A stretch of 64,000 bases of DNA. It comes from Salinilacustrithrix flava (GTDB taxonomy: Bacteria > Actinomycetota > Acidimicrobiia > Acidimicrobiales > Salinilacustritrichaceae). Position numbers and translations under genes: made by a program. Location of the stretch: contig NZ_CP133888.1 in NCBI RefSeq assembly GCF_041228405.1, positions 2,356,001 to 2,420,000 on the forward strand, written 5' to 3'. The stretch's first letter is position 1. Every line of letters begins with the position of its first letter. The notes beneath the pieces are model-generated. The model had not been told where the DNA came from. It saw only the letters and a list, made by a program, of their open reading frames with translations, and did not search any database. Positions 44,449 to 51,831 of this stretch are shown in pieces.

Positions 44449-46170
44449 GTGACCGATCACTACCGCGAAGCATGGGACGAGCTCACCGCGCCGGGGGGCT
44501 CCTTCGAGATCGAGACGATCGACGTCCGAGGCGTGCCGATCCAGGTGTTCAAGAGCGCACCGCCGAACATGCGGGTGCTCTGGGAGCTGTCCGCCGGCCA
44601 CGGCGACAAGGACTACCTCGTCTACGAGGACGAGCGGTACACCTACGCCGAGGTGCACGCCCAGGTCCGCGCCCTGGCCCACCTGCTGCGCGAGAGCCAC
44701 GGCGTCCGCGAAGGCGACCGCGTCGCCATCGCCATGCGCAACTACCCCGAGTGGGTCGTGTCGTACTGGGCCGCCCTCAGCCTCGGCGCCGCCGCCGTGG
44801 GCATGAACGCGTGGTGGACCGGGCCCGAGATGGAGTACGGGCTCACCGACTCCCGCCCCAAGGTCCTCATCGCCGACGACGAGCGCATCGAGCGGGTCCT
44901 GCCCCACCTCGACGCCGTGCGGGCCGAGCAGCCCATGCACCTCATCAGCGTCCGGTCCGAACGCGAGCTGCCCGACGACGCCACCCGCTGGACCGACGTC
45001 GTCCGCGCCGAGGACGCCCCCGACTCGCTTCCCGAGGCCACCATCGACCCCGACGACGACGCCTGCATCTTCTACACGTCGGGCACCACCGGGTTCCCGA
45101 AGGGGGCCCAGCTCACGCACCGGGGGTGCGTGCACAACATCCTCCACATCGTCTTCATGACCACGGCCGCGGGGATGGCGGCCCAGAAGGCGGGCACCGC
45201 GCCGGCCCCCGACCCGGATGCCGCGCCGTCCCAGGCCGTGTTCATGGCGCCCACGCCGCTGTTCCACGTCACGGCCAACAACTGCCTCCTGCACCCCTGC
45301 ACGCTGGCCGGCGGGCGCCTGGTGCTCACCTACAAGTGGGATCCGGGCCGGGCGCTGGAGCTGATCGAGCGCGAGCAGGTCACCAACTTCTCCGGCGTGC
45401 CCACCATGAGCCGCGAGCTGCTGGCCCACCCGGACTGGGCGAAGCGGGACACCTCCAGCCTGCAGGGCATGGGCGGCGGCGGTGCGGCGCTCCAGCCCGA
45501 CCTGGTCGACAAGATCGACAAGTCGCTCAAGACCGGCGCGCCGTCCACCGGCTACGGCCTCACCGAGACCTGCGGGATCGTCACCGCCAACTCGGCGGCC
45601 AACTACGTGGCCAAGCCGGCGTCGTGCGGCCCGGTCGTGCCGACCCTCGAGGCCAAGCTGGTGGACGAGGCCGGCAACGATCTCCCGCCGGGGCCCGACA
45701 CCGTCGGCCAGCTGTGCGTGCGCGGCTCCGTGGTCATCAAGGGCTACCTGAACCGCCCGGAGGCGACGGCCGAGGCCATCCAGGACGGGTGGTTCAACAC
45801 CGGCGACATCGCCCGCATCGACGAGGACGGCTTCGTGTTCATCGTCGACCGGGCCAAGGACATGGTGCTGCGGGGCGGGGAGAACATCTACTGCTCCGAG
45901 GTCGAGACCGCCATCTACGAGCACGACGACGTGGCCGAGGTGGCCGTGTTCGGCGTGCCCGACGATCGCCTCGGCGAGGAGGTCGGCGCCGCCATCGTGC
46001 TGCGCAACGGGGCGTCCCTCGACGAGGAGGGCCTGCGCTCGTTCCTGGGCGAGCGGATCGCCAAGTTCAAGATCCCGGCCCACGTCTGGTTCCGCACCGA
46101 GCCCCTGCCGCGCAACGCCAACGGCAAGTTCGTCAAGCGCGAGCTGCGCGACGAGTACGTGGGCAGCTAG
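44449..46170 (+). CDS. acyl-CoA synthetase (AMP-forming, FadD-type)
   Basis: 573 residues. ATP-binding P-loop-like YTSGTTGFPKGAQ, the GYGLTETCG adenylate motif, FNTGDIARIDEDGFVFIVDR hinge and the catalytic Lys in LPRNANGKFVKREL. Long- or medium-chain fatty acid or related carboxylate is the likely substrate. GTG 44449 fits the -10-like element; further upstream reading lies in the oxygenase gene. Its TAG shares CTAG with the convergent amidase stop. Confidence 0.9.
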   Translation: MTDHYREAWDELTAPGGSFEIETIDVRGVPIQVFKSAPPNMRVLWELSAGHGDKDYLVYEDERYTYAEVHAQVRALAHLLRESHGVREGDRVAIAMRNYPEWVVSYWAALSLGAAAVGMNAWWTGPEMEYGLTDSRPKVLIADDERIERVLPHLDAVRAEQPMHLISVRSERELPDDATRWTDVVRAEDAPDSLPEATIDPDDDACIFYTSGTTGFPKGAQLTHRGCVHNILHIVFMTTAAGMAAQKAGTAPAPDPDAAPSQAVFMAPTPLFHVTANNCLLHPCTLAGGRLVLTYKWDPGRALELIEREQVTNFSGVPTMSRELLAHPDWAKRDTSSLQGMGGGGAALQPDLVDKIDKSLKTGAPSTGYGLTETCGIVTANSAANYVAKPASCGPVVPTLEAKLVDEAGNDLPPGPDTVGQLCVRGSVVIKGYLNRPEATAEAIQDGWFNTGDIARIDEDGFVFIVDRAKDMVLRGGENIYCSEVETAIYEHDDVAEVAVFGVPDDRLGEEVGAAIVLRNGASLDEEGLRSFLGERIAKFKIPAHVWFRTEPLPRNANGKFVKRELRDEYVGS

Positions 46171-47276
46171 CCGGTCGAGGCGGCTTCGAGCACGGCGGCG
46201 GTGGCGACGAGGACCTCCTCCTCGCCCCGCCGCCCGATCAGCTGCACGGCCGTGGGCAGGTGCCCCGGCCGGGCGACCGGCACCACGATCGCCGGGTTGC
46301 CGGCCAGGTTGACCGCCACGTTCGGGGCCCGGGTGTCGAGCCGCTGGGGCTCGGTGAGCAGCGGCGGCTCGTCCATGATCCCGGCGGTGGCGAGCACCGG
46401 GGTCCGGGCCAGTGCGGCGTCCAGCTCGGTCCGCCACGGCTGGGCGTGCGCTCGTGCTGCGTCGAGCTCCGCGTCGGTGATCCGCGCCCCCTTCTCGAGC
46501 CGATCCCGGGTCTCCTCGCCGAGCTGGCCGGCGTGGTCGCGAAGGAGGTCGGCGTGGACGCGGGCCGCCTCGCCGAACAGGATCGTCGTGCCGGCGTCCG
46601 CGGCCCGCTCCCAGCCGTCGAGCGCGCCGGGGACGATGTCCAGCCCGCTGGCGGCGAGCAGCCGATCGATGGCGGCCTCGATCTCGGGATGGGCGCCGGG
46701 CAGGCGGATGCGACCGACCGACGGTGCGGGCGCGCCCGGCACGAAGCCGGGCTCGAGCAGCGCCATGCCGGTGACGACGCCGGCGACCGTGGTCGCCATG
46801 GGCCCGACCGTGTCGAGGGACGGGGCCAGGGGCTGCACGCCGCTGGTCGGGATGCGGCCGAAGGTCGTCTTCAACCCGACCACGCCGCAGCACGTCGACG
46901 GGATCCGCACCGAGCCGGCGGTGTCGGTGCCGATGGCCACGTCGGCCTCGCCGGTGGCCACGGCCACGGCGGAGCCGGACGAGGAGCCGCCGGGGATCCG
47001 GGCCGGGTCCAGCGGGTTCTGCGGCGTCCCGGTGTAGGGGTTGATGCCGCTGCCTCCGAAGGCGAGCTCGTGGAGGTTGACCTTGCCCACGATGCGTCCG
47101 CCGCCGGCCCGGATGCTGGTGATGCAGGCAGCGTCGGACGTGGCCGGCCCCGCCGCCTCGGCGATCGGCCGGGACGCGCAGGTGGTGGGGGTGCCGGCGA
47201 TGTCGATGAGGTCCTTGACCGCGACCGTTGGCCCGTCGCCGTCCTCGGGCTCGAGGCGCAGGAGGAAGGTGGTCAC
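46167..47276 (-). CDS. amidase-signature family hydrolase
   Basis: 369 residues. The Ser-cisSer-Lys triad is visible: Lys in VAVKDLIDIAG, the Gly/Ser-rich GGSSSGSAVAVATG with the cis-Ser, and the nucleophile in GTDTAGSVRIPSTCCG. It hydrolyses an amide, substrate unknown; no gatA partners are nearby so a GatCAB role is unlikely. The central region is shorter than in 450-500-residue family members. GTG 47276 overlaps the SRPBCC stop, GTGA. Confidence 0.9.
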   Translation of the reverse strand: MTTFLLRLEPEDGDGPTVAVKDLIDIAGTPTTCASRPIAEAAGPATSDAACITSIRAGGGRIVGKVNLHELAFGGSGINPYTGTPQNPLDPARIPGGSSSGSAVAVATGEADVAIGTDTAGSVRIPSTCCGVVGLKTTFGRIPTSGVQPLAPSLDTVGPMATTVAGVVTGMALLEPGFVPGAPAPSVGRIRLPGAHPEIEAAIDRLLAASGLDIVPGALDGWERAADAGTTILFGEAARVHADLLRDHAGQLGEETRDRLEKGARITDAELDAARAHAQPWRTELDAALARTPVLATAGIMDEPPLLTEPQRLDTRAPNVAVNLAGNPAIVVPVARPGHLPTAVQLIGRRGEEEVLVATAAVLEAASTG

Positions 47277-47734
47277 CCCTGCTGACCCTCGACGATGCCC
47301 TTGAGTCGCCGCAGGTTCCGCTTCCAGATCAGGCGCATGATCCTCCCGCCGACGATCCCGCCGACGGGGCCGCCCATCCACCAGGGGAACACCAGCCGCT
47401 CGGACCACTCGAAGCGGGTGGTCGCCCGATCCGGGGACTGCTCACCGGCGGACGAGAGCGTGAAGACCCCCTCGCCGGTGACCAGGCCGACGTGGCGAAC
47501 GCCCATGGCCTGCTCCGGCTCCCAGCGGGTGATCTCCATCAGATCCGTGAGTCGGAGCGGCCCGACCTTGGTGTCGCACTCGAAGGTGGTGCCGACGCCG
47601 CTGGTGCGGTCCGAGGTGAAGCGGATGGCCTCGGCATCGGCCATCCAGTCGACGTGGGAGCCGACGTCCTCGACCGCTGCCCACACCGCCGCCGGGCTCG
47701 CGTCGATCGTGGTGGAGACGGTGATCCGGGCCAT
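47273..47734 (-). CDS. SRPBCC-family protein (polyketide cyclase/dehydrase-like)
   Basis: 153 residues with the START/Bet v 1 pattern: ITVSTTIDASPAAVWAAVEDVGSHVDWM opening (shortened), beta strands GTTFECDTKVG, and a C-terminal helix RIMRLIWKRNLRRLKGIVE. The fold binds hydrophobic ligands. It is coupled to the amidase by a 4-nt overlap. Confidence 0.85.
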   Translation of the reverse strand: MARITVSTTIDASPAAVWAAVEDVGSHVDWMADAEAIRFTSDRTSGVGTTFECDTKVGPLRLTDLMEITRWEPEQAMGVRHVGLVTGEGVFTLSSAGEQSPDRATTRFEWSERLVFPWWMGGPVGGIVGGRIMRLIWKRNLRRLKGIVEGQQG

Positions 47735-47784
47735 GGACGAACGGTAGGCACGCCCGGGTCCGCGTTCTCGTCACCCCCCGTGCG

Positions 47785-47790
47785 GATACT
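47785..47790 (+). promoter_or_regulatory. -10 element GATACT of rmuC
   Basis: GATACT ends 6 nt before ATG 47797. Confidence 0.45.
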
Positions 47791-47796
47791 TGACCC

Positions 47797-49050
47797 ATGG
47801 CCGTCCTCCTCGCCCTCCTCGCCGCCGTCGTGGCCGCCGCGCTGGCCGCGCTCGTGGTCGCCCGGCTCACCACCACCCAGCTCTCGGCCCGTGCCGCAGA
47901 GGAGCGCGAGGCCGCGGTCGCCGCCGCCGTCGACGCCGTCGTGGCCCAGGCCGGGCACGCCTTCGTCGCCGAGCGGGAGCACACGCTGCGCGCCGCGGTG
48001 GAGAGCGCCACCTCGGTGGCCACCTCCAAGCTGCAGGACTCCATGGCCGCCGGCAGCCGGGAGCTCGACCTGCGCTCGCACTCCTTCGAGCAGCAGGTCA
48101 CCCACATCGCCGATGCCCTCGGCACCCTCGGTGGGCTGGTCCAGTCCCTGCAGAAGGAGCGGGCCGAGCAGACCGGGTCGCTCGTGGCCCAGCTCGAGCA
48201 CGTCACCCGCACGCAGCAGTCCCTCGCCCAGCACACCGACCAGCTCCGCCAGGCGCTGGCCAGCCCCAAGCAGCGGGGGCAGTGGGGCGAGCGCATGGCC
48301 GAGGACGTGCTGCGTGCCGCCGGCTTCCGCGAAGGCGTGAGCTACCGCCGCCAGACCGCGATCGAGGGCGGCACCATCCCCGACTTCCGCTTCCTGCTGC
48401 CGCGGGACCTCGAGCTGCGCATGGACGTGAAGTTCCCGGTCGACAACTACCTGCGGGTGCTGGAGTGCGAGTCCGACGCCGACCGCGCCCGCCACACCAA
48501 GGCCTTCGTGGCCGACGTGCGCAACCACGTCCGCGGCCTGGCCGGCCGGGGCTACGTGGACCACCGCGACACGGTCGACTGCCTGCTGCTGTTCATCCCC
48601 AACGAGGCGGTGTACGCCTTCCTGCACGAGTCCGACCCCGACATCGTCGACGTCGCACTCGGCCACCAGGTGGTGCTGTGCTCCCCGAGCACCCTGTTCG
48701 CCGTGCTGGCCGTGGTCCGCCGATCGGTCGAGCAGTTCCAGCTCGAGCGCCGCAGCGACGACATCTTGCGCTGCCTCGGCGGCCTGACGGGGGAGTGGGA
48801 CAAGCTGGTCGGGGCCATCGAGAAGGTGGGTCGCCAGCTGGACCTCACCCACAAGAGCTTCCACGACGAGCTCAACGGCACCCGCCGGCGCGTGTTCCAG
48901 CGGTCCCTCGACGAGATCGAGTCCCTCCAGTCCGCGGCCGAGCGCCCGGTGCTCGGTGCGGGCGAGGCTCTGGCCGCCCAGAAGGCCGCCGGTGACGTCC
49001 GGGCCCTGCCCGTGGACGACGGCGACCGCGGCGTGGCCGAGGCCGGCTGA
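47797..49050 (+). CDS. rmuC: DNA recombination protein RmuC homologue
   Basis: 417 residues: N-terminal membrane anchor (about 2-22), Ala/Glu-rich coiled coil (about 30-155), then the RmuC nuclease-like domain with GQWGERMAEDVLRAAG, PDF and MDVKFPVDNY, which together give a PD-(D/E)xK-type core. RmuC limits inversions at short repeats in E. coli and acts against phage DNA in some systems. The tail after about 375 is low-complexity. Confidence 0.92.
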   Translation: MAVLLALLAAVVAAALAALVVARLTTTQLSARAAEEREAAVAAAVDAVVAQAGHAFVAEREHTLRAAVESATSVATSKLQDSMAAGSRELDLRSHSFEQQVTHIADALGTLGGLVQSLQKERAEQTGSLVAQLEHVTRTQQSLAQHTDQLRQALASPKQRGQWGERMAEDVLRAAGFREGVSYRRQTAIEGGTIPDFRFLLPRDLELRMDVKFPVDNYLRVLECESDADRARHTKAFVADVRNHVRGLAGRGYVDHRDTVDCLLLFIPNEAVYAFLHESDPDIVDVALGHQVVLCSPSTLFAVLAVVRRSVEQFQLERRSDDILRCLGGLTGEWDKLVGAIEKVGRQLDLTHKSFHDELNGTRRRVFQRSLDEIESLQSAAERPVLGAGEALAAQKAAGDVRALPVDDGDRGVAEAG

Positions 49051-49097
49051 ACCCCGGGAGGGTCCCCGGCGGTGTGCCGCCACCGCCCAGGTCTGAT

Positions 49098-49107
49098 GTT
49101 CTAGAAC
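49098..49107. promoter_or_regulatory. palindrome GTTCTAGAAC
   Basis: Ten-base perfect palindrome 62 nt before the small Cys-protein gene, in an A/T-richer patch. It contains TAGAAC, a possible -10, and may be an operator. Confidence 0.35.
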
Positions 49108-49168
49108 GAGGGGGCGCACGGGAACCGACCCGGCGTACCCATCGTCGAGACCGGGAGAAGACCAGCGA

Positions 49169-49414
49169 ATGTCCGACTACGAGATCCCGAAGCCTGAGCC
49201 CAAGGAGATCGACTCCGTCAAGTGGCTCGAGTGGAAGGACGTGATGGAGCGAGCCACCCTCAAGGGCCATCCGTACAAGGACGAGCGCTGCGACAACTGC
49301 TTGTACTACCTGGACCCCGACGAGGAGATCTCGTACTGCTGGCACCAGACCCTGCGCATCCTCGTGGGCGGCGACTGGTGGTGCCAGTGGTGGGAGCCGA
49401 TCGAGGAGGAGTGA
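49169..49414 (+). CDS. small four-cysteine protein, HiPIP-like Cys pattern
   Basis: 81 residues, not recognised with certainty. Cysteines at 41, 44, 57 and 72 are arranged C-x2-C-x12-C-x14-C, and the last is in GGDWWCQWW. High-potential iron-sulfur proteins have C-x2-C, a third Cys and a final G-W-C-x-x-W, so a 4Fe-4S cluster is conceivable; zinc is the alternative. Unlike HiPIPs there is no Tat signal: the first 35 residues are polar and charged. No strong ribosome binding site is seen at ATG 49169. It precedes the small acidic protein by 2 nt. Confidence 0.65.
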   Translation: MSDYEIPKPEPKEIDSVKWLEWKDVMERATLKGHPYKDERCDNCLYYLDPDEEISYCWHQTLRILVGGDWWCQWWEPIEEE

Positions 49415-49416
49415 TC

Positions 49417-49608
49417 ATGGCCAGCGACGAGCTGCCCGACGACGTCCCCGAGGCCGACGCGCTGGAGCAGCGCCGATCGGTCGACGACGAGCCCGATGCC
49501 GATGCTGGTGCCGTGCTCGGCGACGACAGCTTCGAGGTGCCCGAGGCCGACGCCCTTGACCAGGCCCGGGCCGTCCCCACCGACGACGAACCCGACCCGG
49601 AGGGCTGA
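49417..49608 (+). CDS. small acidic protein with duplicated PEADAL motif
   Basis: 63 residues, about one third Asp/Glu. Two related halves: VPEADALEQRRSV-DDEPD and VPEADALDQARAV-DDEPD. Likely disordered. GAGGAGGA at 49404-49411 precedes ATG 49417. The gene is cotranscribed with the four-cysteine protein. Function unknown. Confidence 0.65.
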   Translation: MASDELPDDVPEADALEQRRSVDDEPDADAGAVLGDDSFEVPEADALDQARAVPTDDEPDPEG

Positions 49609-49622
49609 GGCCCGACGATCCC

Positions 49623-49650
49623 CGCCCCGGACGCCATGGCGTCCGGGGCG
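49623..49650. terminator. 28-bp palindromic hairpin between convergent genes
   Basis: CGCCCCGGACGC-CATG-GCGTCCGGGGCG forms twelve perfect pairs with a four-base loop, between the acidic-protein stop (49608) and the hemerythrin stop (49658). It can serve both directions. Confidence 0.7.
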
Positions 49651-49657
49651 TGTCGCG

Positions 49658-50194
49658 TCAGCGGCCGCCGAGGAGGTCTCGCACCTTGTCCACCGTGGCC
49701 GCCCACGGGCCGGCGACGAGCTGCGCGGTGGCGGTGCCGGGCACCAGGGGGTGCGGGTGCGTGGGCACGACCTTCTTGGCCTGCTCGACCAGGTCACCCA
49801 GGGAGTCGAGGGTGGACGCGCCCACCTCGTCGCGGAGCTTCGGGAAGACGTCGGCCTCCTCCTCCTCCACGTGGTGACGGATCGTCTCGATCAGCGACTC
49901 CATGGCCTTCGCGTGGTCGGCGGAGCCGGCATCGAGCTCCTCGAGGTCGGCCAGGAGGCGCTTGGCCTGCTGGTGCTCCTCGATCGCCTCGTCGGCCATG
50001 GCGCCGCCGCCGTCGACCTTGGCTCGCAGCAGGGGGTAGACGAACTGCTCCTCCACGGCGGCGTGGACGGAGAGGTCGTGCACGATCTGCTTGGTCAGCT
50101 CATCGATCGTCTCGGGCTTCTCCGAGAGGTGGACGCGCCGGAACAGCTCGTCGACCTCGCGGTGGTCGTTCTCCAGCAGCTGGATGACGTTCAT
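49658..50194 (-). CDS. hemerythrin-domain protein
   Basis: 178 residues. Four-helix bundle with diiron ligands H11 (NDHREVD), H44-x3-E48 (VHAAVEEQFVYP), H74 (EEHQQAK) and H107/H108 with E112 (IRHHVEEEEADVFP). The C-terminal 45 residues are an extra tail. Such proteins bind oxygen, NO or store iron. A DosR-like box lies 70 nt upstream of the start, which fits an oxygen-related role. GGAAGG precedes the ATG. Confidence 0.92.
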   Translation of the reverse strand: MNVIQLLENDHREVDELFRRVHLSEKPETIDELTKQIVHDLSVHAAVEEQFVYPLLRAKVDGGGAMADEAIEEHQQAKRLLADLEELDAGSADHAKAMESLIETIRHHVEEEEADVFPKLRDEVGASTLDSLGDLVEQAKKVVPTHPHPLVPGTATAQLVAGPWAATVDKVRDLLGGR

Positions 50195-50263
50195 GGGAGT
50201 CCTTCCGGAACAGGCGGGTGTGCGGTCCCTCCGTTCCCCGGTCGCGGCGGGCCCATGTCGGAC

Positions 50264-50277
50264 GGGACGTTGGTCCC
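50264..50277. promoter_or_regulatory. DosR-like box GGGACGTTGGTCCC
   Basis: GGGAC-GTTG-GTCCC is a perfect inverted repeat with DosR-box core and spacing. It lies in the divergent gap between hemerythrin (70 nt) and the 50356 gene (79 nt). Confidence 0.55.
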
Positions 50278-50355
50278 TGGCGCCCCGGAGCTCGGTTGGC
50301 CGACGATGGCGAAGGGACCGGGGCCCGACCCGGATCGCGAACGGAGGAGCGCGCG

Positions 50356-50793
50356 ATGCCCGAGCTCATCCAGGACCACGAATGGGAACCCGGTGCGGGA
50401 CCCCGGGTGCTGGTGGAGGCCGTCGAGTGGGGGACCCGCGAGCACGCCGCCGCGGTCCTGCGCGAGCACGGCTACGACACGGTCACCTGCCCGGGACCCG
50501 AAGGGGCCGGCCAGCGATGCCGGCTGGCCGCAGGGGAGGGGTGCTCCGCCGCCGAGGGCGTCGACGTGGTGGTGCACGCGCTGCGCCCGTGGGACCCCCG
50601 CAACGTGGAGGCGCTCCGGGCGCTGCGTCGCCGACTGCCCGATCTGCGGGTCGTGGTCGAGGTCGCCGCACCCGAGGCCGCCCGGCAGAAGGTGGATCTC
50701 GAGGGCTGCGTGGTGCTCGAGGCGCCGGCCAGCCCGGCGGAGCTGCTCGAGGCCGTGTCCCGAGCGATCGGGCACGAGCCCGGGGACGGTTGA
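50356..50793 (+). CDS. hypothetical protein with receiver-like alpha/beta fold
   Basis: 145 residues, family not recognised. PRVLVEAVEWGTREHAAAVLREHGYDTVTC, VDVVVHALRP and LRVVVEVAAP have strand-helix spacing reminiscent of response-regulator receivers, but the phospho-Asp and Lys positions are not evident. Cysteines at about 57, 64 and 72 in the CPGPEG-CRLAAGEGC stretch are unusual. GGAGG lies 8 nt before ATG 50356. It shares the DosR-like box region with hemerythrin. Confidence 0.7.
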   Translation: MPELIQDHEWEPGAGPRVLVEAVEWGTREHAAAVLREHGYDTVTCPGPEGAGQRCRLAAGEGCSAAEGVDVVVHALRPWDPRNVEALRALRRRLPDLRVVVEVAAPEAARQKVDLEGCVVLEAPASPAELLEAVSRAIGHEPGDG

Positions 50794-50867
50794 GGGACGA
50801 GTTCTACCGAACACCTCGCCGGGTAGGTGGCGGGCTCCGTGCCATCCCCCCAACGGAGGTTTGACAG

Positions 50868-51161
50868 ATGAGCTCGACCCTGACCCGCCGCATCGCCGGT
50901 GCCGGCTTCGCCGCCGCCCTGCTGCTCGGTGCCGCTGCCTGCGGTGACGACGACGACACCACCGAGGAGATCGTCGACACCGAGACCGAGACCGACACCG
51001 AGGAGGTCGACGTCACCGAGACCGAGGGCGTCACCGAGACCGATACGGAGACCCTCGAGCTCGAGACCGAGACCCAGACCGAGACGGTCGAGGAGACCGA
51101 CACCGAGACGGAGACCGAGGTCGTCGAGGAAGAGACCGAGACGGTCACCGAGGAGGACTGA
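50868..51161 (+). CDS. lipoprotein with Thr/Glu/Asp low-complexity chain
   Basis: 97 residues. Signal peptide with lipobox-like LLLGAAAC, Cys25 as the lipidation site, followed by GDDDD. The remaining about 70 residues are nearly all Glu, Thr, Asp and Val, many as TETE, TDTE or VEE units. It would be a highly negative surface-anchored polymer, possibly binding cations. AGGTTTG precedes ATG 50868; GGAGG is 8 nt further upstream (50854-50858). A strong terminator follows. Confidence 0.75.
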   Translation: MSSTLTRRIAGAGFAAALLLGAAACGDDDDTTEEIVDTETETDTEEVDVTETEGVTETDTETLELETETQTETVEETDTETETEVVEEETETVTEED

Positions 51162-51205
51162 TCCCTCGGACGGCCCACCGGCCGCCCGGACGAATCGCAT
51201 CACAG

Positions 51206-51243
51206 GCGACGGAGGGCGCAGCGCTCGCTGCGCCCTTCGTCGC
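51206..51243. terminator. 17-bp stem-loop after the lipoprotein gene
   Basis: Arms 51206-51222 and 51227-51243 pair over 17 positions with one G-U pair and a GCTC loop. Confidence 0.7.
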
Positions 51244-51258
51244 GCCCGGCCCCCGTCC

Positions 51259-51264
51259 TAGGTT
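51259..51264 (+). promoter_or_regulatory. -10 element TAGGTT (leaderless type)
   Basis: TAGGTT ends 6 nt before GTG 51271. Confidence 0.55.
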
Positions 51265-51270
51265 CGCCCC

Positions 51271-51831
51271 GTGGGTTCGCTGCTCGCCGCGCTCGGCATC
51301 GTCTTCCTGGCCGAGCTCGGCGACAAGACCCAGCTGGTCGCGCTCGGCTTCGGCGCCCGCCACCGCCTCGGACCGGTGCTCGCCGGCGTGGCGTTGGCCT
51401 ACGCCGCCACCAACCTGCTGTCGGTCGTGGTCGGCGGCCTGCTCGGCGCCGCACTCCCGACCCGTGCGCTCGGCCTGGGGGGCGGCGTCCTCTTCATCGG
51501 GTTCGCGCTCTGGTCCCTGCGGGCTGACGACGATGACGAGGAGGGCATGGCCGCGGCCACCGGCCACGGCCGAGTCGTGCTGTCCGTCGCCGCGGCCATG
51601 TTCGTGGCCGAGCTCGGCGACAAGACGATGCTGGCCACCGCGACGCTGGCCGCCCAGGGCAACCCGGTGCTGGTGTGGGTCGGCGCCACCATCGGCATCA
51701 TCGCGTCCGGGTCGGTCGGGGTCCTCGTCGGCCGGGCCACGGGCGCTCGGCTGCCCGAGCAGACCATCCGCATCGGCTCCGCGGCGCTGTTCGCCGTGTT
51801 CGGGGTGGCCCTGATCGCGCTCAACCTCTGA
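51271..51831 (+). CDS. GDT1/TMEM165 (UPF0016) family cation transporter
   Basis: 186 residues, six membrane helices in two homologous halves. Each half has the signature AELGDKT (residues 14-20 and about 112-118), the cation site of this family, which exports manganese or calcium. An acidic cytoplasmic loop ADDDDEEGM lies between the halves. GTG 51271 matches the -10 element. It overlaps the convergent gene end by 11 nt. Confidence 0.92.
   Translation: MGSLLAALGIVFLAELGDKTQLVALGFGARHRLGPVLAGVALAYAATNLLSVVVGGLLGAALPTRALGLGGGVLFIGFALWSLRADDDDEEGMAAATGHGRVVLSVAAAMFVAELGDKTMLATATLAAQGNPVLVWVGATIGIIASGSVGVLVGRATGARLPEQTIRIGSAALFAVFGVALIALNL

Noticed and set aside
50970..51155. GAGACC-type DNA microsatellite
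   Set aside because: It is the coding sequence of the Thr/Glu-rich lipoprotein, with frame-preserving variation and a signal peptide.
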